The position numbers were made by a program, and so were the translations under genes. From Dromaius novaehollandiae (taxonomy: Eukaryota > Chordata > Aves > Casuariiformes > Dromaiidae): a stretch of 64,000 bases of DNA. This document shows, in pieces, positions 10,449 through 21,904 of the stretch. Position 1 is the first letter of the stretch. Each line of letters begins with the position of its first letter. The stretch lies in assembly GCF_036370855.1 (NCBI RefSeq), contig NW_026991398.1, forward strand, positions 124,001 through 188,000, given 5' to 3'. Below the pieces are notes generated by a model. That model made no database searches. It saw only the letters and a program-made list of their open reading frames with translations, and was not told the origin of the DNA.

Positions 10449-12595
10449 GTAAGCGTCTGGCTTCAGGGCAATGCTACTGAGGTTCCTGGAGGGATTTTCT
10501 GAACCCAGTCCATCCTATAACTGACAGATTCATACATGAATTCAGTGACCTGTGGCAGGACAGGTTCATTCTCCTGTTGAGAAGGTGCTGCATGGATCAG
10601 AGGTGCCAGCAGTGCGAGCTCATGCACAGGTTATGTCCGAAGGGTCTTTTCAGAGGAAGGTCAAAAAAAGGCTAATTGAAAGGGAAGGAGCTTTCCTTTT
10701 AGTAAAAGCTCATTAGTACTACTAAAACTAGAAAAAAATATATTCTAATTTTGGCAGGGAGAAAAAAGGAAAGAGCCTTCTGGTTTGGCAAGGAACCTGG
10801 ACTCTGAAACCTTCACTCTCAGAGATCAATAGGTCTGTGAGAAACTCCAGCAAAGCCCTTCAACCCCACCTCAGCCGACAGACAGCACCAGCAGCACCTT
10901 TACTGCCTTTTAAGAGCTTTTCTGACCTGCTCCTTAGGACCTGTGAGAACAGAGATACCTGTGCCCAGTGCCCTGTCCTGGGCAGTTTCTGTAGGGCAGA
11001 ACTGAACACACAGAGGGTGGGAAGGGGTCTGGGAGCACTGGCAGGGAAAAGATGTTGGGACAGAGAAAGAGCTGCCGGCAAGGACAGTGCCAGGCAGCAG
11101 AGATGGGCAGGGAAGGAGAGGGAACTGCTAACAATCATTATGGCAGGATGGATTTGAGCAAGTCTTGGTCAGTCCCTGCAATGCAGACAGCTTCTTCCGA
11201 GCAAGCCTCCCATGTCTCCTCTCCCACCCAGCAGAGCCTCTTCCCTGGCAGCCATGGGGTGCAGGGCATGAGCCGCCTCCTCTGCAGCCAGACCTCTGGC
11301 AGAGGAGAGGGGCTTCTCTCCTACCACGGGCAAGTTTACTGCTGTGCAACAAAGGGGCTGAGAGTGACTGCCCTGCGATGTCACCGTCTGGGAGGCAGCA
11401 TGCCCGGATGGGTAAGGTGAAGGCTTTCCCGAGTGCCTGTCTGTCTCTCTCCTTGCCTCCCTTGGCAGCAGGATCATGGTGTTGTTCCTTGTTTCCCGTC
11501 CTCTCCATGCTGCTCCTGTTCTTCTCTCGGGCTCCCTGGGGTTGGGGTTTTTCAGCTGCAGTTGAGACACCCGCCCTGCGAGTTGTGCAAGAGAGGGGTC
11601 TGCACTGGAGCAGAGTGTCCGCAGCCCCCTTCTAGCCTGTGCAACTCCAGGAAATGCAGTCTGTGGGGTTGGGAATTGAGCTGACTCTCCCTTAAGGAGA
11701 GCCCATCGTCAGTCCTAATGGTCCTTTGACTGTTTCCCTGTTGGGTCCTGCCAGGCTGCGAGCTGCCCTCTAGAAAGGCACAGCTGTCTCACAGCATCTC
11801 TGTGATGTCTGAGAGAGAAAAGAAGAGGGTTCAGAGATGCTGAGAATATGGAGATTGTGGTGGGAGGCAGTATATGGGCATCTGAAAAGAGCCCTGTGTG
11901 TCCTTGGCTAGAAGGGGAGTGTAGAGACCTCCCTCTGGTGCCCTGAGAAAGGCAGAGAAGGTTGGAGATCTGCTCTTTGAAACTGGACTCATCTGCTCCC
12001 AGATGTGGCTGGTTTCTTTTTAGGGCAACATAGGAGTGTGATCATCCCCCAGCTCAAAGAGGTGGGAGCACAGGACAGCTGGGAACAAGACTAATAGACA
12101 GACTAGCTGTCCTCACTCTGCACCAAGTAGCAGTGAATCTTTTTGTTTTTAAAGACTCACAGTAGAAATGCTGAGAATTTCTACCTTTGAGGAACACTCC
12201 CCAGGGGTAACAGGGGCATCTAAAAGAAAATAAACCCCATTTAAAAAATCCCTAAAACTCTGTTCCTCATTCTTTAGAGCAGGTAGTGAAGACATTGAAA
12301 AGCTATTCCACATGACAAATAGATTTTTTTTTGACAGAAATTATGAGAGTCAGAGCTGTTTACCTGCATTCCCATGTTCCCACTACTGTACATCAGGACT
12401 GACTCCTCTGCAGCCCACGGACAGAGGCTTCTGCTCCTTACAGCACAATCACCCAGCACAAATCAGATCTCAAGCAAAGTACCTGCCCAGAGATCCTCCC
12501 AAAAAAGAGAGAGGCAAAGTAGTATTTTCAATTAGATTTTTTTTCTTTTTCCTTGGAAGGTCTCCCCTAACTTGCCAATGTCTTTTCCTCCTTAG
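10449..12595 (+). other. Predicted 5' intron of OR2
   Basis: GT at 10449 to AG at 12594-12595. It shares blocks at 11165-11420 and 11640-12060 with the intron of unit 5 (58760-59700). Nothing coding is supported. Confidence 0.45.
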
Positions 12596-12622
12596 ACAAT
12601 CCCCAAAGCCCAGTGGGACCAC

Positions 12623-13558
12623 ATGGCCAACAGCAGCTCCTTCAATGAGTTCCTCCTCCTGGCATTTGTGGACACACGGGAGCTGCAGCTCTTGCACTTT
12701 GCGCTCTTCCTGGGCATCTACCTGGCTGCCCTCCTGGGCAACGGCCTCATCATCACAGCCATAGCCTGCGACCACCACCTCCACACCCCCATGTACTTCT
12801 TCCTCCTCAGCCTCTCCCTCCTCAACCTTGGCTCTGTCTCCACCACTGTCCCCAAATCCATGGCCAATTCCCTGTGGGACACCAGGGCCATTTCCTACTC
12901 AGGATGTGCTGCCCAGGTCTTTTTCTTCTTTTTCTTATATTCAGCAGAGTATTCTCTCCTCACAGTCATGGCCTATGACCGCTTCGTTGCCATTTGCAAA
13001 CCCCTGCACTACGGGACCCTCATGGGCAGCAGAGCTTGTGTCAAAATGGCAGCAGCTGCCTGGGCCAGTGGTTTTCTTTGTGCTCTCCTGCACACCGCTA
13101 ACACATTTTCAATACCACTCTGCCAAGGCAACACAGTGGACCAGTTCTTCTGTGAAATCCCCCAGATCCTCAAGCTCTCCTGCTCAGGCTCCTACCTCAG
13201 GGAAGTGGGGCTTCTTCTGGTTAATACCTGTTTATTCTTTGGGTGTTTCATTTTCATTATGGTGTCCTACGTGCAGACCTTCACTGCTGTGCTGAGGATG
13301 CCCTCTGAGCAGGGCCGGCACAAAGCCTTTTCCATGTGCCTCCCGCACCTGGCCGTGGTCTCCCTGTTTCTCAGCACTGGCATGTTTGCCTACCTGAAGC
13401 CCCCCTCCCTCTCCTCCCCAGCTCTGGATCTGGTGGTGGCTGTTCTGTACGCGGTGGTGCCTCCAGCAGTGAACCCCCTCATCTACAGCATGAGGAACAA
13501 GGAGCTCAAGGATGCCCTGAAGAAACTAATTCAAGTGGTACTATTGCAGCAGCAATAA
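12623..13558 (+). CDS. Olfactory receptor, OR14-type (OR2), intact
   Basis: 311 residues, opening MANSSSFNEF (the paralogs read MSNSSS). It has all family landmarks: GN in TM1, MYFFLL in TM2, MAYDRFVAIC at the TM3 end, KAFSMCLPHL in TM6, PLIYSMRNKEL at TM7. It differs from OR1 mainly in two patches, TM3 (FFFFFLYSAEYSL) and TM5 (LLLVNTCLFFGCF), the regions expected to line the odorant pocket. The predicted coding exon begins at 12596 and this is its only upstream ATG in frame, so the start is firm. The gene is on the same strand as OR1, about 5.2 kb downstream of it. Confidence 0.95.
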   Translation: MANSSSFNEFLLLAFVDTRELQLLHFALFLGIYLAALLGNGLIITAIACDHHLHTPMYFFLLSLSLLNLGSVSTTVPKSMANSLWDTRAISYSGCAAQVFFFFFLYSAEYSLLTVMAYDRFVAICKPLHYGTLMGSRACVKMAAAAWASGFLCALLHTANTFSIPLCQGNTVDQFFCEIPQILKLSCSGSYLREVGLLLVNTCLFFGCFIFIMVSYVQTFTAVLRMPSEQGRHKAFSMCLPHLAVVSLFLSTGMFAYLKPPSLSSPALDLVVAVLYAVVPPAVNPLIYSMRNKELKDALKKLIQVVLLQQQ

Positions 13559-13768
13559 GCTGCCCACCTCTCTTCACAAGTCATCTCCAGTTTATCTCAG
13601 GCAACTCTTCTGTTTTGCGCTTTCTATCTGTGATACTCATGTTTGTGCACAAATGTTTGAATGCATCCCACTTCTCCAGAGACAGAAACGCCATCTGTCT
13701 GACTGAGAGGCCTTCTGTAAATCTGCCCCTCACTGTGTCAGAGCTGACCGCTCACGTAGCATCTCTGT

Positions 13769-13774
13769 AATAAA
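13769..13774 (+). terminator. OR2 polyadenylation signal
   Basis: AATAAA about 210 bases past the stop in the conserved AGGGGATTT context. Confidence 0.7.
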
Positions 13775-13924
13775 AGGGGATTTTTCTCAGTACTCTGCCT
13801 GAAGGCTGGGCTCTTCTTCCCATCTGGAGCCAAGAATGCGCTCAGGGAATTGCACCTGAAAAGGCCCTGTTGCTGTGCCTGGGTTTTGCATGGGCTTAGG
13901 GGCATCAGCTTGTAGAGTGATGTG

Positions 13925-15315
13925 TTAGGGAAGGAGGGCTGGATTGAACTGTCCCTTGCAGGTGCCCAGTGCCCCTGGAGGGGGTGAGTGGTCAAGAGGT
14001 ATCTGCCCGGGGACTGTCCCACATATTACAGGGCTGGTGACAGATGCCATTCCTGCTGGAAGGGGATATGAAGCCACCCAGGGAGCACAGAGGATCTCCA
14101 GGGCCAGCATGTGCCTGGAGTGGGCAGGCTGCTCAATCCCTGGGGCCGCAGGAGTTGCTCAGAGGGGCTGCAGGCAGCCAGGGTGAAGGATCTCTGGTCA
14201 TGAGAGCAGTGGAGACATGGAGTGCCTGGCCTCCATTTCCTTGTGCCATTGCTGGTCCCCAGGTGTGGGGCTGATGGGGAGGCTGACACCCCTCTCTGCC
14301 CCCCAGCAGCTGCTGTGGCCTGCAGAGGGGCTGGGGCTGTGGGGTGAGTGCCCAGAGCTCTGCAGTCCCCTGCCACAGGCACTGCTGTGGGGCCACCCCA
14401 GCCTGGGCTGCTCTGCTGGGTGTGCTGGGGAGAGGGCAGGGGAGGTGGGGAGAGCTGGGGAGGGTCTGGGCTGGACTGGAAAGGGCCTGGGAGAGGACAA
14501 ATGCCAGCAGGCAGCTCCTGCGTGTGAACGGCAGTGTGGGAGCACACAGCCATGTGCTTGCAGGCAAATGCAGGTCTGCTGGGAAAGGCAGCAGGACATG
14601 GCGGGTGCAGGAGAGGAGAGCCCAGGTAGTTCCCTATGCTGCATGCTGTCATGGCAAGGCAGGAAAGGGAGTGTCCGACACCTGCATAGAGGGACACTCA
14701 AGGTTCATGAGAGGTTAATCAGGACAGATTTAATAGAAGACTTATACTCCAAACTACCTGGGAAGCCCTGGGAACTGCCCAGGGGGGTCGCTGTTGGACC
14801 TCTGTGTATCTTCAGGGCCCCTTAAATCTGCTAAAACTATTTCCTTATCTCAGTTATGCTAAGCTTGAGCAGCTACTGGCTGCGAAGCAGCTAGACATTG
14901 TTGACAAAATGGAATATGCATGTCTGACCTTTGACGGGAATTCGATCAGCGTGCAGAGAGCACATGCTGGGGCTGCAATCACACAGCCTGCCAGTCCCCT
15001 GCCTCCTCACCAGATCTCCTGCAGGTGCAGGACACTACACATGCACACGCTAGGGAAGCTGCCCCATGGTCATCGTCCCAGACCAGCCCTTCCAGCACTT
15101 GCTGCACACCCCAGCTGTGGGGTGGTCCATGGCCAGCTCCGTCCTTCTGCATGTCTCCATATCCCAACGGAGAGGAAAAAGCCAGCCTTGCATGGCCTCT
15201 CTTCTGCACCGGACCATGGCAGATCCCAGAGCATGGCTGTCTGCTAACCCCCGAGTGGGGCACAGCCCGGGATGGGCAGGGGCCGGGTGCTCAGATCCCC
15301 CAGACTCTGGGGGAT
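13925..15315 (+). repeat. Module V, unit 2 copy, interrupted
   Basis: Begins with the shared GTGCCCAGTGCCCCTGGAGG block and resumes at about 15145 with the CTCTCTTCTGCACCGG and GCTGTCTGCTAACCCC blocks. Between roughly 14690 and 15130 there is sequence not found in the other V copies. It lies at the tail-to-tail join of the right- and left-facing units. Confidence 0.6.
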
Positions 15316-16719
15316 CATTTAATAGTCATTTAATAATAACCCAGCCCTTTTGATGTCAGAGGTCTCTGGTGCCAGGTCCACCTCAGCCTGCTCCTGAAAG
15401 GCTTCAGCACAGCCCTTGAGGGAGCTGGAGCTGCCTCAGGCCTCAGGGCAGTCTGGCAGCAGGAGGGTTTGACATGGGCACAACAGCAGTGGTTCCGGGA
15501 GCAGGGAAATTGGGGCGAAGACCCCTGCCCTCGGCTGCACAGCTAAGGCACTGGATGGGTGATGCTTTTGTGGCCGGCCAGGCTCCAGGTGCAGGGTAGA
15601 TGTCAGCTCAAGGGTAGGAGTGCCGCAATGGACTTCAGTGCAGCCGTGACTGTGGTGAAGGCAAGTGGGCAGACCCAGACATGTGCAACTGCAAAGGCTG
15701 CATGTGGAAAAGGCACTGTGGGGTTGGTGAAGGCCCTCCCTCTCCTCCCTATGGGGAAGAGTATCCCCAGGCGATGCTGGACTCTGGCTGACAGGAAGGG
15801 AGCACAGGGCAGGGCAAGAGAGGCAGATGGAGGCTCCTGGGATGCATGAGGGAGTTTTCCAAAGCCCAGGGCTGAGCCAGGCACCTTTGGATCTTCCCCC
15901 TGCTGCTCTCCCATCTGTGCTTGTTCTGCCCTGCTCTAGGAGCTCTCACCCCCTGCCAGCCATGCCAGAGCAGAGGTTGAGCAAGAATTCATGGAGTCAC
16001 AGAGTTTTGGTGGGAAGGGACCTCTGGAGGTCTCCAGTCCAACCTCCCGTGCAAAGCAGGGCTGGCTGGAGCCCTTCAGTCTTGTCTGGCCATTGCTGGA
16101 CTGTGCCTGACCCCAGTTACCATCCCCAAACCTGCTCTGCTCCTCTTGTCCAAGCACTATGGGACAGCACCTCTCATCGGTGGGTCCCTGCCCTGCCTGC
16201 CTTGCCAGCACCCTTGGCTCCCGGCTCTGCTTCCCACATGGAGCAGCCCCACTCTTGGTGCTCCTGACAACATCCTCTTTGCAGCAGGAGCCCTGTCACA
16301 AATGGTGCATAAACACTCGAGCTCTGACACAGAAAAGCCTCCTCTCCTAACTATGCATCATAAAATCAGACCCAAGTGCCTGTGCTTGCTTTTTCACCCA
16401 GCTCAGACTTTCTGTGCAGTGGTACCTGGGTAGGGGGTCCAAATCCAAAGCACTCCTTGCAACATCGAATTGGCTGTCAGGCAAGGGTTGCTGCTGTGGG
16501 CATATATGGTCACCTTCTGTACCTACAACCTTCTCTGGGATCTGCACAGTCCCAGCTTCCCTTGCCAAGGCTTTCTTGACTGTAGTACAGACACAGGTCT
16601 GAGGTAAAGATGAGGAGTCAGGTCAGCAGGACAGTGACAGGGTAAGGTCAGGATCTCAGAGGTTCGGGCCAGGCACAGCCATGTCCACAGCATCACTCCG
16701 GCAAGGCCCAAGGACAAAG
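15316..16719. other. Tail-to-tail junction region, mostly unassigned
   Basis: GC-rich sequence between V of unit 2 (+) and V of unit 3 (-). Apart from a CR1 3' fragment near 16 kb I recognise no gene, RNA or element. Open frames here are short and low in complexity. Confidence 0.4.
15985..16115 (-). mobile_element. CR1 3' end fragment
   Basis: The plus strand reads ATGGAGTCACAGAGTTTTGG then GGGAAGGGACCTCTGGAGGT and CCAGTCCAACCTCC. This is the typical reverse complement of a CR1 3' end, so the element is on the minus strand. Only the 3' end is present. Confidence 0.7.
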
Positions 16720-17740
16720 GGATCATCTCCCCAGCAAGGGGGATGAGGCCCCGCAATGAGGCCAGTCACTCTCTGTCTCCCCTGCTCTTGTGCCCAGCAG
16801 ATCCCCCTCCCTGTCAGCCTGCAGCCCCTCCATGCCCACGCCGCTGCCCAGCACAGCACCAGAGCCCTGGCCCTGCAGCCCCTCCGGCAGCTCCTGCTGC
16901 CCCAGAGACAGAGCAGCCTGCCCCAAGCTGGTGCACAGAGAAACCTGCTTCTTCTTATTTTCTCTCTCTGAATGCTGCCCTGCTTTTCTGCTGGGACATC
17001 CCTGCTCCCCAGAGAGCCTTTCCCCAGGTCAGTGTGTCTGTGCTGGCCTGGCTGTTCCTGCACCCCTGCCCTGTGCTCCCTGCAGAGCCCCAGGCTGGCG
17101 GTGCTGCTCTGCAGAGTGAGCGGCTGTGGGGCCACAGGGTGACTCCTGACTCAGCTCTGGCCATGCTGGTCAGGGCAGGAAACAGACCCAGCTGGACAGG
17201 GATCACTGATACTCCTGACATGTGTCTGTGCTCATGGATGGTGCTCGGAGTGACCCAGGACATTTGCAATTGCAGATGTGTTTGGGTGGGCACTAGCTCC
17301 AGCCTGTGGTGTTTCACTGCAGGTGCAGGAATCACTCTCCAGGGCCCCTTCCCTGGGACTCCTGGGTCCCCACTGCCTCTCCTGCAATTGCAGAGCCCTC
17401 GTTTCCCCATGCATACCTGGATTTAGTGCTTTACCTTCTTGTTACACCACCATGGACCATCCCTCACTTTGTGAGGCTGCAATCACAGCCCACCCCATGG
17501 GACACGCTGTCCCTGGAGATCCCCTGGGCTCTCGTGGGGTTCAGATTCCTCTCCAGAAGGATGGGCATCTCTCATCAGCGCTGTCACCTGTGGGACAGCC
17601 CCAGGCAGACATTTCAGAGACCATTCCCCCTCCCCACTGGCACTGGTCACTGAGAAATGAGCTCTGAGTGCAGCCCTCAGTTGCTAACAGATCACCCAGG
17701 GACTCTGAGCTCATCCCCTAGGACCCCTGGAGTTCACAAG
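16720..17740 (-). repeat. Module V, unit 3 copy (inverted)
   Basis: Inverted relative to the V copies of units 1, 2 and 5. 17081-17260 matches 35201-35380 of unit 4 closely (GGCGGTGCTGCTCTGCAGAG; CAGACCCAGCTGGACAGGGA). No gene recognised. Confidence 0.6.
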
Positions 17741-17841
17741 CAGAACACCAACCTCTTAGCGGTGCAATCCCTGGGGTGTATTTTTGACTCCATCTCCTGA
17801 AGAAAGGACAGACTTCAGGCACGTCACAGGGGAGATCCCCT

Positions 17842-17847
17842 TTTATT
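17842..17847 (-). terminator. OR3 polyadenylation signal
   Basis: TTTATT on the plus strand (AATAAA on the minus) in the conserved GATCCCC context. It is about 835 bases from the stop instead of about 200, because extra sequence lies between. Confidence 0.55.
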
Positions 17848-17899
17848 ACAGAAATGTCATTGTGGAGATCAGGTCTGGCATAAGGGTGCCCATTGCCTA

Positions 17900-18650
17900 G
17901 TACTGCCTGTACTTCCTGGACACACGCACATGGAAACACAAGCCTACCACCACCAGGTCATGAGAACTCCTGGGCCATATCCACAGCACAGAGCACAGAA
18001 GGCCAGCATGGAAATGAAGAGAAAACTCTGAAAAGAGAAAGTCCTGCTGCTGTGGGTGGATGTGTCTTCAGGACAGCTGCAGCCCCCCCAGGAAGGCTGC
18101 AGTGAGGAAATGCCTGCTGTGGCAGTGGGGGGATGATACTGCCAAGCACGGGGGTCTGTCCCCACAAGCTGCTGCCTGACTCCCCTCCCCTCCCCTCCCC
18201 CTCCACTTGTGGTGTTGGAGCGCTTTAGAGGGAAGGGACCAGCCCACGGTGACACTTGGCTGCCACCCTCACAGCAGAAGGGTGTGAGATCACACCCTGA
18301 CTGTGACCCAGGGGACATGGGACCCATGGTCTCACCCCAGCTGCACTCGTCTGAGCCTGACTCTGTGCCCCTGAGCTCCCTTGGTGTCAGCGCCAGAAGA
18401 GACACTGCAAAGGGAAACTCTCCTCATTGCACTGGGGCATCCGAGGGAGCTCAGACTAGGGGGCTCTGAGGTTCCCCAGTCGCTGCTGATGAAGGGGGAA
18501 ACCGGGATTCCTGCTTCAACACAGTCTCTGGGTGAGATTCAAATGAGAGATTCTTGAGTAGACATAACATGAACCTGATTTTTTTTTAAAGCAAAAAGAG
18601 GAAAATAAGAAAGAAAGAAATGCAAAACACACAGATTTGATGGGAGGTAC
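17900..18650 (-). other. Extra sequence in the OR3 3' flank
   Basis: About 600 bases here separate the OR3 stop from its AATAAA and are absent from the 3' flanks of the other receptors. The stretch includes a (CCCCT)n-like tract at 18181-18200. The source of the insertion is not recognised. Confidence 0.4.
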
Positions 18651-18680
18651 CCTGAGGAATTGATGCAAAATGGACAGTTA

Positions 18681-19614
18681 TCAGTGCTGAGATTGGGCCC
18701 ATTGAATCAGTTTCCTCAGTGCCTCCTTGAGCTCCTTGTTCCTCATGCTGTAGATGAGGGGGTTCACTGCTGGAGGCACCACCGAGTACAGAACAGCCAC
18801 CACCAGATCCAGAGCTGGGGAGGAGAGGGAGGGGGGCTTCAGGTAGGCAAAGATGCCAGTGCTGACAAACAGGGAGACCACGGCCAGGTGCGGGAGGCAC
18901 ATGGAAAAGGCTTTGTGCCGGCCCTGCTCAGAGGGGATCCTCAGCACAGCAGTGAAGATCTGCACGTAGGACACCACAATGAAAATGAAACACCCCAAAG
19001 ATAAACAGGCACCAACCACGAGAAGTCCCACTTCCCTGAGGTAGGCGTCTGAGCAGGAGAGCTTGAGGATCTGGGGGATTTCACAGAAGAACTGCACCAC
19101 TGTGTTGCCTTGGCAGAGTGGTATTGAAAATGTGTTAGCAGTGTGCAGGAGAGCATTGAGAAAACCACTGGCCCAGGCAGCTGCTGCCATTTTGACACAG
19201 GTTCTGCTGCCCATGAGGGTCCCATAGTGCAGGGGTCTGCAGATGGCAACAAAGCGATCATAGGCCATGACAGTGAGGAGATAAAACTCTGCTAGAGATA
19301 AAAAAAAGTAAGAAAAATATCTGGGCAGCACATCCTGAGTAGGAAATGGCCCTGGTGTCCCACAGGGAATTGGCCATGGATTTGGGGACAGTGGTGGAGA
19401 TGGAGCCGAGGTCGAGGAGGGAGAGGTTGAGGAGGAAGAAGTACATGGGGGTGTGGAGGCGGTGGTCGCAGGCTATGGCTGTGATGATGAGGCCGTTGCC
19501 CAGGAGGGCAGCCAGGTAGATGCCCAGGAAGAGCGAGAAGTGCAAGAGCTGCAGCTCCCATGTGTCAGCGAATGGCAGGAGGAGGAACTCATTGAAGGAG
19601 CTGCTGTTGGACAT
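18681..19614 (-). pseudogene. Olfactory receptor OR3, single-frameshift copy
   Basis: Minus-strand OR14-type receptor that would be about 310 residues long. The first 100-odd codons (19614 down to about 19308) read MSNSSSFNEF through CAAQIFF in one frame. The rest, from AEFYLLTVMAYDRF to PLIYSMRNKEL and the stop at 18681, is in another frame. The shift is one extra base in a run of eight A (19300-19307; T8 on the gene strand) inside TM3. Everything else is intact, including KAFSMCLPHL. One change in the usual NTVDQFF is NTVVQFF. It may be a very young pseudogene, a segregating null allele, or an assembly error in the homopolymer. P module, acceptor (exon from 19637) and poly(A) signal are all present. 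Confidence 0.9.
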
Positions 19615-19637
19615 TTGCTTGCTCGGGGCTTTGTGGA

Positions 19638-21579
19638 CTGTCCAAGGAGGTAAAGATAGTGTCAGGTTAGAGCAGCCTTCTCTGAGCCAAACCCCTTCTG
19701 TTTCTCATAGAACCCCCCACCTTTCCTCTGTCTTTTACCTTCGTTCAGCTCCCTTTCTGGAGCTCTGTTTGCACTGTCTGACTGTGCTGTGCAGAGGAAG
19801 GGCCTCTGCCCGTGGGCTCCAGAGGAGTCAGCCCTGTTCTGCTGGGGGGTGTAAATGGAGATGTCAAACTGACCTTGCTATGTGGTGGGATGCCTGGGGC
19901 TGGGTGCTGGGAGCAGGGGACTTGGTCCACATACCATTATATTGGGGTATATTCTCTATTTACCACAATGAGAGCTGAACACAGCTCTCATGCCAGCTGT
20001 ATCTGAAAGAGAAGATATACATCTCTGCCAGCCTTATCCTCTTGAACAGAGGTGTCTGTGTCTGGATCAGTCACGCCAACTCCCACTCCAGGAAGGCAGA
20101 GAAACAGTCAAGTGAAGGCAGGGGGTGCCTGACCCTTTCTCGATGTCTCTGTTCCAAAGAGATAGACCCTGTCCTCACACCAGTTTACCATCTGCGCCCT
20201 TCCTCCAGGCACTGCAGAGAGGATGGGAAGTGATTAGCTCTGATGCACACATCCTGCAGCAGAATATGTCCACCCCATGTGTGGAAGGGCTGGTCAACAT
20301 TTGGAAACCCATTTTTCTCTGCAAAATGATCAGTGGAGGAGTCTGATGATATATTGATATACATATATATATACAGAGAGATATATATATAATGGTGTAT
20401 ACACACACACACACACACACACATTTTACATGCCTCCTTCTCAGCGTGGGAGCATTCTTTGATGGGGTAGAAATCTTTGGCATTTCAGTTGCTCTCAGCA
20501 TGAGCCCTTGTGCATCCCAAGAGGGAACTCTGCGGTGACTTCGTAGGTGGCCATGGGACCTGGTCTGTCAGTGAGTCTTGTCCTTCACTGTCCTGCACTT
20601 GCACCTCACTCAGGTGAAGGACAACCACACTCACAAGTTCCTCTAAGAAAGACACTGGACTGAGCTGGGAGCGGAGGAGTTCAGTTTCACAGTGAACATT
20701 TCCAAATTCCTCTCTCTCAGCCCAGAGATGGAGAGGGTGATGAAGGGTGTGACAAGGTTTCTGACTCTCATGAGGAACAGCTCCAGGCAGCAGAGATGGG
20801 CAGGCAACGAGAGGGAACTGCTAACAGAAACATTATGGGAGGATGGAGCTGAGCAGGTCATGGTCAGTCCCTGCAGTGCTGACACCTCCCTCAGTGAGCT
20901 CAGTTCTCATCTCCAGAATTCTCCCAGCAGCAGGGCACTGTCCAGGGGCATCCCCATGTTTGCAGGTGCTAAGGAGCAGGTCAGATAAACCCTGAGGAGG
21001 CCAGCAAAGGGGAAGCTGGTGCTGTCTATAGACTGAGGGATGGGTGAAGGGACTGTCAGAAGTTCCTAGCAGACACATTAGCTGCTCATTGAAACTGTTA
21101 ATAAGTCTCAGTCTGTTGTCCAACAAGCCTGACAGCTCCACTTTCATTTTCCCCTTGCCAGGTGGTAGAAAATCTAAAGCACCATCTCAGGAAATTGACT
21201 TCTCTTTCAGGAAATCCCTGCCTTCACTTTTCTTTTGAAAATTCCCCTCTGAAATGTCCCATGCATGAGCTAGAGCTATGAGCAGCCCTGTCCCACACAG
21301 CACCCTCTCAATGGGAGAATGAATCTGCCCTGCCGGGGGTCGCTCCTCCCACCCAGAGCTTCTCCCTGCAGAGCCGTGGGGAGCTCCCCAGGCAGGCTGA
21401 GTGCTGACCCTTGCAGGCAGCAGAGTCACTGCCCTGGGCACACAGCACCCCTGGGTGCAGGGAGAGTGTTTTGAATTACAGCCCTGCGCAGACCTGGGTG
21501 CACATCCCGGCTTCGACCCCCCTGCAGCTTCCTTGGGAAGAGGTAAAAGGATGCCCTGGATGCTCAGCCAAAGACTTAC
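19638..21579 (-). other. Predicted 5' intron of OR3
   Basis: Minus strand: GT at 21579-21578, AG at 19639-19638 after CCTCCTTGGACAG. It contains the TA/CA microsatellite at 20350-20424. No gene seen. Confidence 0.5.
20350..20424. repeat. (TA)n / (CA)n microsatellite
   Basis: Alternating TA-rich tract followed by an uninterrupted CA run at 20401-20424. Confidence 0.95.
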
Positions 21580-21899
21580 CGTGTCAAGGGCTGTGAAGAT
21601 TTCCCCCACAAGGAGCTCTCCTCTGTCCTCCCACTCCACACTGCCTTGCACTTCTCTCTGCCTTCTCTCATCCCATGTCAGCAGCAGCAGGCAGTGCCCG
21701 CAGCCCTGCTGCTCTTGGCAGAGGAGCTGCTCCTGCACACAGCTGTGTCTGGGCAGTGCTGCCAGGTTGCCATGAGCTCCCTCCATCCCAGGAGACTGGC
21801 CCCACTCAGGAGCAGAGGCCCAGCTGAAGGCATGAATTTCCCTGTCCCTTGTGCTCCCTCCTCCTGGGAAATGTTCACTGCAATAAACTAAAATAATCA
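21580..21899 (-). promoter_or_regulatory. OR3 promoter and 5' noncoding exon (module P)
   Basis: Minus-strand copy: TGATTATTTTA ends at 21899, TTTCCCAGGAG is around 21871-21861, and the donor GACACG|GTAAGTC lies at 21580/21579. The small frame MEGAHGNLAALPRH starts at 21786 and has lost its stop, running on towards the splice donor. Confidence 0.65.
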
Positions 21900-21904
21900 C
21901 TGAT

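Noticed and set aside
12470-12784. Antisense frames across the receptor N-terminal region (VVAGYGCDDEAVAQEGSQVD type) in all five units
   Set aside because: They are the exact complement of the conserved receptor code; conservation follows from the sense strand.
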